Shown here: in pieces, positions 18,031 to 26,284 of the stretch
How the letters are laid out: each line of letters begins with the position of its first letter
Position numbering within the stretch: position 1 is the first letter of the stretch
Assembly (NCBI GenBank): GCA_020726335.1
Contig: DYSU01000024.1
Span: 1 to 35,900, forward strand
Length of the DNA stretch: 35,900 nt
Direction: 5' to 3'
DNA from: Thiomargarita sp.
Lineage (GTDB): Bacteria > Pseudomonadota > Gammaproteobacteria > Beggiatoales > Beggiatoaceae
Program-made: the position numbers and the translations under genes
The notes under the pieces: generated by a model
Databases searched by the model: none
What the model was told of the DNA's origin: nothing
Seen by the model: the letters and a program-made list of their open reading frames with translations, nothing else

Positions 18031-18507
18031 TCAGCGGTCTTGTCCCGTTTCTTTTTCGCGTTGGTTTAACCATAAAACCTTCAAGACCTCGACTTTGCGC
18101 AACAAGCTGTTGTAAAACCACAAACTGGGCATGGCCACCACCAAGCCCAAGGCCGTGGCTTTTAACGCCAACGCCAAACCCAACATGATGGCGTGTGCTT
18201 CAATGCGCCCGCTTTGGCCGATGTCGTAAAAAGTCACCATAATGCCCAACACCGTGCCAAGCAGGCCAACATAAGGCGCGTTCGCGCCGATGCTGGCAAC
18301 GGTGGTCAAATGGTCGGTCAACGCACAATCCAGCACATCAAGCCGTTGAAAGCGTTGCCAACGGCGTGGGATAAACCAATAATACAACCAGCGTTCAATC
18401 ACCAACGTCAGCATGACCACGCTCATCAAACCCAAGACCAAAAAAATGGCGGCATCCAAGTGTAATTTGACCAGTTCCAGCCATGCCACGGAATTAAAAT
18501 TCAGCAT
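18031..18507 (-). CDS. ExbB/TolQ/MotA-family proton channel subunit
   Basis: A 158-residue inner-membrane protein with a first helix at about 18-40, a cytoplasmic stretch, and the conserved two-helix core IGANAPYVGLLGTVLGIMVTF through ALKATALGLVVAMPSLWFYN. It is on the short side for ExbB. It overlaps the receptor gene by 14 bases, so it presumably energises that receptor. ExbD and TonB, needed for a complete motor, do not follow: the next bases run into the convergent small gene. They must be supplied from elsewhere. Confidence 0.85.
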   Translation of the reverse strand: MLNFNSVAWLELVKLHLDAAIFLVLGLMSVVMLTLVIERWLYYWFIPRRWQRFQRLDVLDCALTDHLTTVASIGANAPYVGLLGTVLGIMVTFYDIGQSGRIEAHAIMLGLALALKATALGLVVAMPSLWFYNSLLRKVEVLKVLWLNQREKETGQDR

Positions 18508-20530
18508 TGAGTTTCAGCCATGCGGTGCGCCCTGCTTCGTTGACTTTAAATGATTGATTATCCATTAAATTTGCGCGGTTCAAGTGTTGTGCATAGGTTT
18601 TATTCAACACATTGTCCACGCCAAGGCGCAGATTCAGCCAAGCGTTAAGCGGATAATGGCCATATAAATCCAGCACACCATAGCCTGCGGTTGTGCCGAC
18701 TTCTTGTTTGCTCAACCCGTTAATGCGCATTTGGCGTTGAGCAAAACGCAACCGTGCGCCCATGCCCCAGCGGCTTGGTTGATAATCCAATTGCAGTTGG
18801 CCGTTAAGCGGCGGCATTTGCGCCAAAGGACGGTCATCGCTGTCGTTGTCGCCATGCACATAAGCCAAACTGCCGCCAAGTTGCCAGCGTGGATGCAACT
18901 GCCATTGCCCTTGCCATTCTGCACCGTATAAATCAGCCGACACGTTGCGGTAAATATCGGCGTTGTCGCTCAATAAAACGCCTGTTTGTCCGCGTGCGCC
19001 ATCGCGCAAAATAAAGTCGCTCACTTTATCGTAAAACAGCACGGTTTGCCAGTTGAAGGCGGGCCGATTTTGGCCAAAGCTGACATCCCATTGGTGGTGT
19101 TTTTCTGCCGCCAACGCAGGATTGCCAATCCAACGGGTATTGGCGGGCATTCCCCACTTATTGATATACAATTCTGTGGCATCAGGCGTGCGCACGCTGC
19201 GGCTTAAACCCGTCGCCCATGTCCAATCGTTGATTTGCCGTTCATAGCGCAACAGCCCACCCCATTGCCAGTGGTCATGGCTGGTTGCTGTCGTGCCGTA
19301 ATACATCTGATACATCTGCGCCGCTGTTTTCATGCCTGCTTCGGGTTTAACCTGCACTTTATCGGCATCTGTTTGCACATAATCGGCGCGCAAACCATAG
19401 GTAATTTGTTGATTATTTTCGTGTTGTGTCGCTTGGGCAAATAAACCCGTTTGTTTAACAGCGGCTTTTGGCCACACCAACGAAATCGCCCGCGCTGTGC
19501 CTGTGTCGTTGTTGGTCAACGCGGCATCGCGTTGATTGTTTTGCATGTCCATGCCATACAACCATTGCAGTTCGCCCTCGGCCTGTAATTGCAACCGCCC
19601 GCCCACGGTTTTCGATTGGGTGCGGGCTTCGCGCAACATCGCCTCCCCCGTGGCATAACGCGGAGGTGGGCGCAAACGGTAATTGTCCATCACATGGTCG
19701 ATATCGCTGAGATAGGTTTCAAATTGCAGCCCCGTCAACCACGGCCCATCCAGTTTGTCGGCAAATTTTATGCGGGCGATGTTGCCCGATTCTTCAGGGC
19801 TGTCCATATTGCCCGCGTATAAAGTGTCGTTGAATTGATTGCGTTCAAAACTGAGTTCCAGCAACCTTGACGCGGTGGGTGTCCAGCCGACAATCATCCC
19901 GCCCTGTTGATGGTCAAAAGCAGAGCGCACTTCATCGCCCGCACCGTCTTGATAATTCTCCATTTTTTTCTTTTCGCCCATCACACGCCAATGGCCTTGT
20001 TCGCTGGCCAGCAGGCCATCGGCCAGCACATCGTGTTGAATGCCATTGTCGCTGCCGCCGGCGACCACCCGCCCTTGGTTGCCGCCTTCTGCGGCCAAAC
20101 GGCGCGAATCGCGTTCAAACAACACCGTGCCGCCACTGCCGCCGCCGCCATAAACCACCGATTGCACGCCTTTTAACACCTTGACTTCTTCATAGGTTTC
20201 CAAGGCCGCCCAACTGCTGGGCGGGTCCATGCGGTTGGGGCAACCGCCGTGCAAATACGCGCCGTCCAACAGCACGTTGATTTGGGTTTGTGCTTGGCCG
20301 CGAATCACGGGTTCTAAACCGCGCCCACCAAAACGGCTGGTTGATACGCCATTGATTTGATTCAAAAACTCTCCGCCATCCCCGCTAAAACCGCGCAATT
20401 GATTGTATTGCGCAGGGCTGGCAACGTTGGCATTGATGGGCAACTGGGCTTCTTCAACTGTCACGCGGTCAAGTTCATCCGCCGCCACGGGCAGAGCGAC
20501 AAGGGCGAGTGGCCATAAAAAACGCTTCAT
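18494..20530 (-). CDS. oprC: TonB-dependent copper receptor, OprC/NosA type
   Basis: Outer-membrane receptor of 678 residues with a signal peptide (1-17), a TonB box-like DRVTVEE at 21-27, a plug domain and a 22-strand barrel ending in the sorting signal LNAEF. The two copper motifs known for Pseudomonas OprC are present at nearly the same spacing: CxxxM as C97-P-N-R-M101 (in HGGCPNRMDPPSS) and HxM as H279-V-M281. Copper import for cuproenzymes such as haem-copper oxidases is the likely role. Co-transcribed with exbB and divergent from a TauE-like membrane protein of the type linked to copper oxidase assembly. An intrinsic terminator stands directly before its ribosome site GAGAGAAG. Confidence 0.9.
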   Translation of the reverse strand: MKRFLWPLALVALPVAADELDRVTVEEAQLPINANVASPAQYNQLRGFSGDGGEFLNQINGVSTSRFGGRGLEPVIRGQAQTQINVLLDGAYLHGGCPNRMDPPSSWAALETYEEVKVLKGVQSVVYGGGGSGGTVLFERDSRRLAAEGGNQGRVVAGGSDNGIQHDVLADGLLASEQGHWRVMGEKKKMENYQDGAGDEVRSAFDHQQGGMIVGWTPTASRLLELSFERNQFNDTLYAGNMDSPEESGNIARIKFADKLDGPWLTGLQFETYLSDIDHVMDNYRLRPPPRYATGEAMLREARTQSKTVGGRLQLQAEGELQWLYGMDMQNNQRDAALTNNDTGTARAISLVWPKAAVKQTGLFAQATQHENNQQITYGLRADYVQTDADKVQVKPEAGMKTAAQMYQMYYGTTATSHDHWQWGGLLRYERQINDWTWATGLSRSVRTPDATELYINKWGMPANTRWIGNPALAAEKHHQWDVSFGQNRPAFNWQTVLFYDKVSDFILRDGARGQTGVLLSDNADIYRNVSADLYGAEWQGQWQLHPRWQLGGSLAYVHGDNDSDDRPLAQMPPLNGQLQLDYQPSRWGMGARLRFAQRQMRINGLSKQEVGTTAGYGVLDLYGHYPLNAWLNLRLGVDNVLNKTYAQHLNRANLMDNQSFKVNEAGRTAWLKLNAEF

Positions 20531-20541
20531 ATGCTTCTCTC

Positions 20542-20569
20542 AAAAAAAAGGGAAAACCGAGGTTTTCCC
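20542..20569 (-). terminator. Intrinsic terminator/attenuator in the copper-receptor leader
   Basis: On the minus strand GGGAAAACC (20569-20561), loop TC, GGTTTTCCC (20558-20550) and eight T residues (20549-20542) make a perfect terminator ending 11 bases before the receptor ATG at 20530. No gene precedes it on this strand, since 20742 onward is transcribed the other way, so it can only act on the receptor's own leader. A run of nine C residues (20588-20580) lies just upstream. Confidence 0.7.
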
Positions 20570-20608
20570 GTGTGTTTATGGGGGGGGGTTGTGTGTTTCT
20601 CATCTGCA

Positions 20609-20638
20609 TTGCGATAACGTAGGAGAGCCTGTTATAAT
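20609..20638 (+). promoter_or_regulatory. Putative promoter for the TauE-like gene
   Basis: TTGCGA (20609-20614) and TATAAT (20633-20638) are 18 bases apart on the plus strand. The -10 lies within TGTTATAATACA, an imperfect palindrome that could serve as an operator for the divergent genes. A leader of about 97 bases follows. Confidence 0.4.
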
Positions 20639-20741
20639 ACAAAAGCGATGCCAAAACTAACTTATTGTTTTTTAATTAAATTTATTTTTACTCTGCTGAA
20701 AATTGAGTCAAATGCCGCATGGCCATGGGTGAAATAACCCC

Positions 20742-21431
20742 ATGACGGACATGAATCTGGTGCTGGCGTGGTTGATGGGTTTTTTCGGCGGTGTGCATTG
20801 TTTGGCCATGTGCGGCAGTATCATCGCGGCGTTGAGTTTCAGTTTGCCGCCCGAAATTCGCCAACAGCGCAAACCCCTGTGGCGATTCATTGTTGTTTAC
20901 AACGCAGGCCGTTTGCTGAGTTATACGCTGGCTGGCGGGTTGATGGGTGCGTTGGGACACGCCTTGGCGGTGCAAGTTCAATGGGTTGACGGTCATTTTT
21001 GGCTCACTTTATTGAGCAGTTTGATTTTAGCCAGTACAGGCTTGTATTTGGGTCAATGGTGGCCGAAATTCGCCGCTTTAGAGCGCGTTGGCCTGCCACT
21101 GTGGCGGCGGTTAGAGCCTGTGGCGCAAAGTCTATTGCCCGTTAAAAACCTAAGGCAAGCCTTTGTTTTGGGTACGGTTTGGGGTTGGTTGCCGTGCAGC
21201 ATGGTGTACATTGCTTTGTTTTGGGCAAGCAGCCAAGGCGATGCGTGGCAAGCGGCGGGTTTGATGTTGGCATTTGGGCTGGGTACTTTGCCTGCGATGT
21301 TAAGCGCGGGGCTTTTCAGCCTCTATTTATTGCAAGCGGCACAATCACTTTATCTGCGTCAGCGCGTGGGTTTGTTGTTGATTTTAATGGCGGCAATCAA
21401 TTTAATCATTCAAGGGGGAACAACGAAATGA
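20742..21431 (+). CDS. TauE/SafE-UreH-like membrane protein
   Basis: 229 residues, about six membrane helices. It opens with [19 protein letters not shown], the signature of the cytochrome-c-biogenesis/UreH-like transmembrane family often found beside cbb3 oxidase assembly genes (ccoGHIS), and has the matching [16 protein letters not shown]. The CxxxC pair in HCLAMC could bind metal. Divergent from the copper receptor, it may take part in copper handling for oxidases; this is inferred from context. ATG codons at 20742 and 20751 are both possible; neither has a strong ribosome site. The stop overlaps the sigma-54 activator start (ATGA). Confidence 0.8.
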   Translation: MTDMNLVLAWLMGFFGGVHCLAMCGSIIAALSFSLPPEIRQQRKPLWRFIVVYNAGRLLSYTLAGGLMGALGHALAVQVQWVDGHFWLTLLSSLILASTGLYLGQWWPKFAALERVGLPLWRRLEPVAQSLLPVKNLRQAFVLGTVWGWLPCSMVYIALFWASSQGDAWQAAGLMLAFGLGTLPAMLSAGLFSLYLLQAAQSLYLRQRVGLLLILMAAINLIIQGGTTK

Positions 21432-22363
21432 CGGCCATGACAGGACAATCGGCGGAGTTTTTGGCGGTGTTGCGTGCCGCCAAAATCGTTGCCGCCACCG
21501 ATGTCAGTGTATTGATTCAAGGCGAAAGCGGCACAGGCAAAGAACTGTTGGCGCAAGCCATTCACGCCGACAGCCCACGCAAAACCAAGCCCTTTATTGC
21601 AGTCAATTGTGGCGCGTTGCCTGAGCCGTTGCTTGAATCAGAATTGTTTGGCCATCGCAAAGGCGCGTTCACAGGCGCGGTGCATGATTACCCCGGCAAA
21701 ATCTGCGCAGCCGATGGCGGCACTTTGTTTTTGGACGAAATCGCTGAATTGTCGTTGGCCGCGCAAGTCAAATTATTGCGCTTTTTGGAAACGGGCGAAT
21801 GCCAAACCTTGGGACAAGCCCACAACACCTGTGTCAATGTGCGTTTGCTGGCCGCCAGCCATCAAAATTTAGCCCAACTGTGCCAAACAGGCCAGTTTCG
21901 CCGAGATTTGTATTATCGCTTGCATGTGGTGCCGTTGCTGTTGCCGCCGTTGCGCGAACGCACAGGCGACATTGATTTGTTGCTCAAACAACTGACCGCA
22001 CAATTGAGCCTGCGCCATCGCCTGCCGCCACCCCAGTATTCAACGCAAGCACAGGCGATTTTGCGCCGTTATCCGTGGCAAGGCAATGTCCGCGAATTGC
22101 GTAATTTTTGTGAACGCATGGTGATTTTGGCCGCAGGAAAAACCATTGAAATTGAGGATTTGCCGCCTGAAATGCGCGGTTTACCGCAAACAGCGGCTTG
22201 GCAATTGCCGGATGCGGGTTTACGTTTGGATGAGCTGGAAAGCAATTTAATCCGTCAAGCGTTGGTCAAAAGTGACGGCAACCGTTCTAAAGCCGCCCGT
22301 TTGTTGGGCTTAAGTCGTGATACCTTGTTGTATCGGTTGAAAAAACACCTGATTTGTGTTTAA
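21428..22363 (+). CDS. Sigma-54-dependent activator without receiver domain
   Basis: 311 residues beginning almost directly with the AAA+ domain: Walker A GESGTGKE (32-39), the sigma-54 loop GAFTGA (79-84), Walker [13 protein letters not shown], and the arginine-containing [12 protein letters not shown] Fis-type HTH closes the protein ([18 protein letters not shown]). The receiver or sensor domain of NtrC-like regulators is missing, as in PspF, so control must come from a partner or from expression. AAGGGGGA precedes the ATG at 21428, which overlaps the previous stop; the frame is open upstream to 21179, but that is the shadow of the membrane gene. Its targets are unknown. Confidence 0.9.
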   Translation: MTAMTGQSAEFLAVLRAAKIVAATDVSVLIQGESGTGKELLAQAIHADSPRKTKPFIAVNCGALPEPLLESELFGHRKGAFTGAVHDYPGKICAADGGTLFLDEIAELSLAAQVKLLRFLETGECQTLGQAHNTCVNVRLLAASHQNLAQLCQTGQFRRDLYYRLHVVPLLLPPLRERTGDIDLLLKQLTAQLSLRHRLPPPQYSTQAQAILRRYPWQGNVRELRNFCERMVILAAGKTIEIEDLPPEMRGLPQTAAWQLPDAGLRLDELESNLIRQALVKSDGNRSKAARLLGLSRDTLLYRLKKHLICV

Positions 22364-22366
22364 GGT

Positions 22367-23143
22367 TTATTCGATTTCACAGCCGATAATCTGTTGATTT
22401 TCATCGCTCCGGGTAGGCTTTTTTGCGTCATCATGGCGGTGGGGCATTCGTTGGGTGGCGGTTAAAATGCCGCGTAAAATGTTCATTTCAGACAGCGTGG
22501 GCGCGGCTTTGTGGTATAAACGGCGCAAACGGCGCATCAAATGGCGCGGGTTGTCGGGGTTGAGAAAATCAATGGCGATCAATGTTTGCTCTAAATGTTG
22601 ATAAAACCGTCCCATGGTTTCTTGATCAACCCTCGTTTCAATCGGCGCGATGTTGGGCGCGGGCTGTTGCGCGGCTTGATACAGCTCATAACTGACCACT
22701 TGCACGGCCGCCGCCAAATTCAATGAAGCATAATCGCCTGCGGTGTCGATCCGCAATAAATGCTGGCAATAATCCAATTCATCGTTGCGCAAGCCTGAGT
22801 GTTCGCGGCCAAACACAATCGCCGCCGTTTGGGGGTAAATCGCCAGTTGTTCGGCACATTGGCGCGGACTCACACACGGCCATTGAATGCTGCGATCACG
22901 CGCACTGCTGCCAATCACCCATTGGCAATCGGCGATTGCTTCGGCTAAATTGCCGCACACTTGGGCTTGTGCCAGCACGTCATCCGCGCCCGATGCACGG
23001 GCAGAGGCTTCTGCGCTGGGGAAATTTTTCGGTTGCACCAGCACCAAGCGTTTTAAGCCCATGACTTTCATTGCCCGCGCCGCCGCGCCGATATTGCCCG
23101 CGTGGGTGGTGCCAACCAATACGATTTTAATGCGTTCAAACAT
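22367..23143 (-). CDS. trmJ: tRNA (cytidine/uridine-2'-O-)-methyltransferase TrmJ
   Basis: A SPOUT methyltransferase of 258 residues that methylates the ribose of tRNA position 32. Knot motifs are IVLVGTTHAGNIGAAARAMKVMG at the start, AAIVFGREHSGLRNDELDYC (about 108-127) and YASLNLAAAVQVVSYELYQ (about 137-155). The C-terminal dimer tail is present with RRLRRLYHKAAPTLSEMNILRGIL. Its start overlaps the end of pyrD by 8 bases. In many gammaproteobacteria trmJ precedes iscR or suhB; here it does not. Confidence 0.93.
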   Translation of the reverse strand: MFERIKIVLVGTTHAGNIGAAARAMKVMGLKRLVLVQPKNFPSAEASARASGADDVLAQAQVCGNLAEAIADCQWVIGSSARDRSIQWPCVSPRQCAEQLAIYPQTAAIVFGREHSGLRNDELDYCQHLLRIDTAGDYASLNLAAAVQVVSYELYQAAQQPAPNIAPIETRVDQETMGRFYQHLEQTLIAIDFLNPDNPRHLMRRLRRLYHKAAPTLSEMNILRGILTATQRMPHRHDDAKKPTRSDENQQIIGCEIE

Positions 23144-24155
23144 CGCGCAATGCCTGCGTTATTGCGCTGACCAACGCAGGCCCTTGATAAATCAAGCCCG
23201 TATAAATTTGCACCAAGCTTGCGCCTGCATCCAGCTTGGCTTTGGCGTGTGCCGCGTAGGTGATGCCGCCGACACCGATGATGGGAATTTTGCCCGCAAG
23301 ATTTTCAGCCAACAGCCGCACCACGTCAGTGGATTGGCTGAACAACGGCGCGCCGCTCAAACCGCCTTGTTGTTGCGCCAACGGCAAATCTGCCACCCCA
23401 TCACGGCTGTTGGTGGTGTTGGTGGCAATCACACCATCCATTTCGTATTGTATCAAGGTGTTGGCGATGTCGTGAATTTCATTCGCTGTTAAATCGGGCG
23501 CGATTTTGAGCAACAGCGGCACAGCGCGTCCGTGTTGGCGGGCCAATTGTTGTTGGCGATTTTTAAGTAAATCAAGCAGTTGCTTTAAAGTTTCCCCGTG
23601 TTGCATCTGGCGCAGATGGGGGGTGTTGGGCGAAGATAGATTGATGGTGATGTAATCGGCAAAAGGGTAGACTTTTTCCAAACAGGTGAGGTAATCTTGG
23701 CTTGCGTTTTCCAGCGGCGTGTCAAAATTTTTGCCGATGTTGATGCCCAAAATGCCACGGTAATGGCTGGCTTGAATGTTTTTGAGCAACATATCCACGC
23801 CACGGTTGTTAAATCCCATGCGGTTGATCAAGGCCTGTGCTTGTGGCAAACGAAATAAACGTGGCGCGGGATTGCCCGTTTGGGCGCGTGGCGTAACCGT
23901 GCCAACTTCAATGAACCCAAAACCCAACGCGGCCAAGCCGTCGAGGTATTCGCCATTTTTGTCTAAACCTGCGGCCAAACCCACCCGATTGGGAAAGGTT
24001 AAACCCCACACTTGATGGGGTGTGTTCACCGCTTTGGGCAACAGCCAAGGGCTTAAATGAAGCTGGGTAAGGGTTTGCAAACTGCGCAAACTGAGCTGAT
24101 GCGCCAACTCAGGCGGCAGTTGAAATAACAATGGTTTCAATAGATGATAAAACAT
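23136..24155 (-). CDS. pyrD: Dihydroorotate dehydrogenase (quinone), class 2
   Basis: Oxidises dihydroorotate to orotate with ubiquinone at the inner membrane. The 339 residues include the class 2 N-terminal amphipathic helices (PLLFQLPPELAHQLSL), GLAAGLDKNGEYLDGLAALGF, NLSSPNTPHLRQMQ with the catalytic serine, and IGVGGITYAAHAKAKLDAGA near the C-terminus. Only 11 bases separate its ATG from the divergent gene at 24167, so promoters of each must lie inside the other's coding sequence. AGGA within this gap serves as its ribosome site. Confidence 0.97.
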   Translation of the reverse strand: MFYHLLKPLLFQLPPELAHQLSLRSLQTLTQLHLSPWLLPKAVNTPHQVWGLTFPNRVGLAAGLDKNGEYLDGLAALGFGFIEVGTVTPRAQTGNPAPRLFRLPQAQALINRMGFNNRGVDMLLKNIQASHYRGILGINIGKNFDTPLENASQDYLTCLEKVYPFADYITINLSSPNTPHLRQMQHGETLKQLLDLLKNRQQQLARQHGRAVPLLLKIAPDLTANEIHDIANTLIQYEMDGVIATNTTNSRDGVADLPLAQQQGGLSGAPLFSQSTDVVRLLAENLAGKIPIIGVGGITYAAHAKAKLDAGASLVQIYTGLIYQGPALVSAITQALRDV

Positions 24156-24166
24156 GCAGAGTTCCT

Positions 24167-25582
24167 ATGTTTGCCCAATCACCCGTTTTGTATTTAAGTG
24201 ATCAACAAGCCCTATTGTATCGCATTAAAGGCCAACAAATACAGCCCGCTTGGCAGGGCGCAAACGATTTTGCCAGTCAACAGCGATTGCAATTTTATTT
24301 GCAACAGCAACCGCTGTATCGCTTAAAAATTGTATTGGACAGCGGCGATGAGCTGTTTTTGCTCAAACTTTTGCCGCGTTTAAATTCTCGGCAACAAACA
24401 AGGTTAATCAAAACACAAGGGCAACTTTTGTTTGCAAAAATGCAGCATCAAGCGTGGGTTAAAGCCAGCCGAGGCTCGCAGATACCCGTGTTGTTTTCAG
24501 GCTTATTGGCATACGACAATTTACAACCGTGGCTTGAATTGCTGTTGGAACAAAAAATTGCCATTGACGGCGTTTATTCGCACACGTTGTTGTTACATCA
24601 TTTAGTGTCTTGTTTATCGTTGCCGCCGCATTGTTTGTTGCTCAGCCATCAGGCCGCCACAGCACAACAAGGCTTGATTCGCCACAGTTTTTGGCAACAA
24701 CAGCATTTGCAATTCAGTCGGTTGCTGGCATGGCACCCCGATGAACCCAAGGTTTTGCACCACGAAATACAAAAAACCCGTGATTATTTACGCCAACAAA
24801 ATTTACTGCCCAATGATGCCGATTTGGAGATTTGGTGGATCAGCGATTCAGCCAAGCCCCCAAGCGACAAATTTCAGCCTATTGACCTTCTCGCTTGGGC
24901 AAAAAAATGTGGCTGGCACCAACCCCAGCCCACATTGCCGCAATTGTTGGTTTGGTTTTTAAGCCAGCGTCAAATCAAAAACCATTATGCCGATAAAACG
25001 ACACAACGTTATGTTTATCACCATCGCTTCAAACGGCTGTTGTATGGATTGAGTGCATTGTCATTGATTGGCAGCGTAATCATGGGCGGCTATTGGTGGC
25101 AACAAAGCCGACAATTGCAACAAAAAACGCAACAAATTCAAACAGATAATAAAAAACAACAAGCGGAATTTGCTCAATTAACCCCTACTAACCCGTCGGT
25201 GAATTTAGCACAATTAAAACACAGTCTATGGCTGGTGGCACAATTAAAAAAACAGCCACAACCGTTTGCCACGTTGCTTTGGTTGGGACAACAATTACGA
25301 AACCAACCAAAATTTCAATTAAATCAATTAGATTGGTCAAGTGAAGCACAAGATTATTGGTGGCAAGTGTCGGGCAGTTGGTTGCAAAACGCGCCGTATC
25401 ACAGCCAACAAGCGGCGATTCAACAGTGGACGAATCAATTACAACAAGACCGACGCTTGCAAAAATTAAGCGTGCAAATTCAACACCCCAACCTCATTGA
25501 TGAGGGCAAAGAAATTCATGGTCAAATTCAAAACGATCACCCCGCCTTGTCTTTACACCTGCGCTTTAACTGGCAACCGTGA
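24167..25582 (+). CDS. GspL/PilM-PilN-like bitopic membrane protein
   Basis: A 471-residue protein. The first 290 or so residues are cytoplasmic, with a beta-rich start (PVLYLSDQQALLYRIKGQQI) and mid-section IDGVYSHTLLLHHLV, which recalls the actin-like cytoplasmic part of GspL/PilM. One membrane helix lies at about 300-318, then a coiled coil rich in Gln and Lys (about 319-345), then a C-terminal alpha/beta domain typical of GspL/PilN. The similarity is to architecture, not to strong motifs. The start at 24167 avoids overlap with pyrD; an upstream ATG at 24131 exists. It overlaps the next gene, which looks like its GspM/PilO partner. The gene is unusually Gln-rich. Confidence 0.6.
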   Translation: MFAQSPVLYLSDQQALLYRIKGQQIQPAWQGANDFASQQRLQFYLQQQPLYRLKIVLDSGDELFLLKLLPRLNSRQQTRLIKTQGQLLFAKMQHQAWVKASRGSQIPVLFSGLLAYDNLQPWLELLLEQKIAIDGVYSHTLLLHHLVSCLSLPPHCLLLSHQAATAQQGLIRHSFWQQQHLQFSRLLAWHPDEPKVLHHEIQKTRDYLRQQNLLPNDADLEIWWISDSAKPPSDKFQPIDLLAWAKKCGWHQPQPTLPQLLVWFLSQRQIKNHYADKTTQRYVYHHRFKRLLYGLSALSLIGSVIMGGYWWQQSRQLQQKTQQIQTDNKKQQAEFAQLTPTNPSVNLAQLKHSLWLVAQLKKQPQPFATLLWLGQQLRNQPKFQLNQLDWSSEAQDYWWQVSGSWLQNAPYHSQQAAIQQWTNQLQQDRRLQKLSVQIQHPNLIDEGKEIHGQIQNDHPALSLHLRFNWQP

Positions 25583-26196
25583 TGTGGGCTTGGTTTGATG
25601 GCGTTTTCTTGCGTAAACCATTGTTATGGTTTATTTTTACAGCGATTTTCAATGCGGGGTTGCTGTATTTCACTCAAACGTTTTTTCAACGCCAACAAAT
25701 TGATTATCAACAACAATATTCAAAACAACAGTTTATGCGCGAACAATACAGTTCAAAATACAGTGTACAACAGTTTGTGCAACAGGCCTATCCTCAATTC
25801 AAACAATTGAAAGATCAACACTATTTTCAACCACAAAGCGATGGTTTGGCTTATTTGGACAGCTTAAATCGATTGCAACGACAACTGCATTTGGCGCATT
25901 TTTCCTATCAATTGATCAAAGCCCAACCCCATCTTTTGCCTGAAAATCCGTTAGATACGCCAGTGGTGCTTCTATATCGCACCGTGGTTGAACTGGATTT
26001 GGGTTTGTTGCACGAAGGTGAGCTGTATCAATTCCTATCAGCGTTGGCCACAGAATATGCCCATCGTTTGCAAATACAAAGCTGTCAACTCAAGCGACAA
26101 CCCAGTGATGGCAAACAAATTCAAAGTGTGAATGTGATGGCCCATTGTCGCCTACACTTTTATTATATGGTGAGGATAGATGATATAAGTGATTGA
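25582..26196 (+). CDS. GspM/PilO-like membrane protein
   Basis: 204 residues. An N-terminal membrane helix (about 12-32) is followed by a Gln-rich coiled coil (33-95) and an alpha/beta domain of the kind in PilO and GspM, with LLYRTVVELDLGLLHEGELYQFLSAL and ending LHFYYMVRID. The ATG at 25582 overlaps the upstream stop (TGATG); a GTG one codon earlier is the alternative. With the preceding gene it would form an inner-membrane heterodimer such as links a cytoplasmic motor to a periplasmic channel. No motor, secretin or pseudopilin genes follow. Confidence 0.6.
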   Translation: MWAWFDGVFLRKPLLWFIFTAIFNAGLLYFTQTFFQRQQIDYQQQYSKQQFMREQYSSKYSVQQFVQQAYPQFKQLKDQHYFQPQSDGLAYLDSLNRLQRQLHLAHFSYQLIKAQPHLLPENPLDTPVVLLYRTVVELDLGLLHEGELYQFLSALATEYAHRLQIQSCQLKRQPSDGKQIQSVNVMAHCRLHFYYMVRIDDISD

Positions 26197-26234
26197 ATTT
26201 TAATTTAAAAAAATCACGATCTTGAGTGTGTGGC

Positions 26235-26250
26235 TGGCTTGTAAAATGCT
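26235..26250 (+). promoter_or_regulatory. Sigma-54-like promoter before the response regulator
   Basis: TGGCTT, five bases, then ATGCT places GG at 26236-26237 and GC at 26248-26249, the exact -24/-12 spacing of sigma-54 promoters (TGGCAC-N5-TTGCW). Transcription would begin near 26261, 24 bases before the regulator's ATG. Two bases of the -24 box and one of the -12 box differ from consensus. Confidence 0.4.
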
Positions 26251-26284
26251 TATGCTATTAAAAACAACCCTGTTTAGCTTAAAC

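Noticed and set aside
20570-20741. Cobalamin riboswitch or Fur box in the copper-receptor leader
   Set aside because: No B12-box was found and the region is too short and AT-rich; the best Fur-like stretch (20595-20620) shares only its end bases with its own reverse complement.
20742-21427. Extending the sigma-54 activator upstream to 21179 to supply a sensor domain
   Set aside because: That stretch is a frame shadow of the membrane protein, and a strong ribosome site fits the ATG at 21428.
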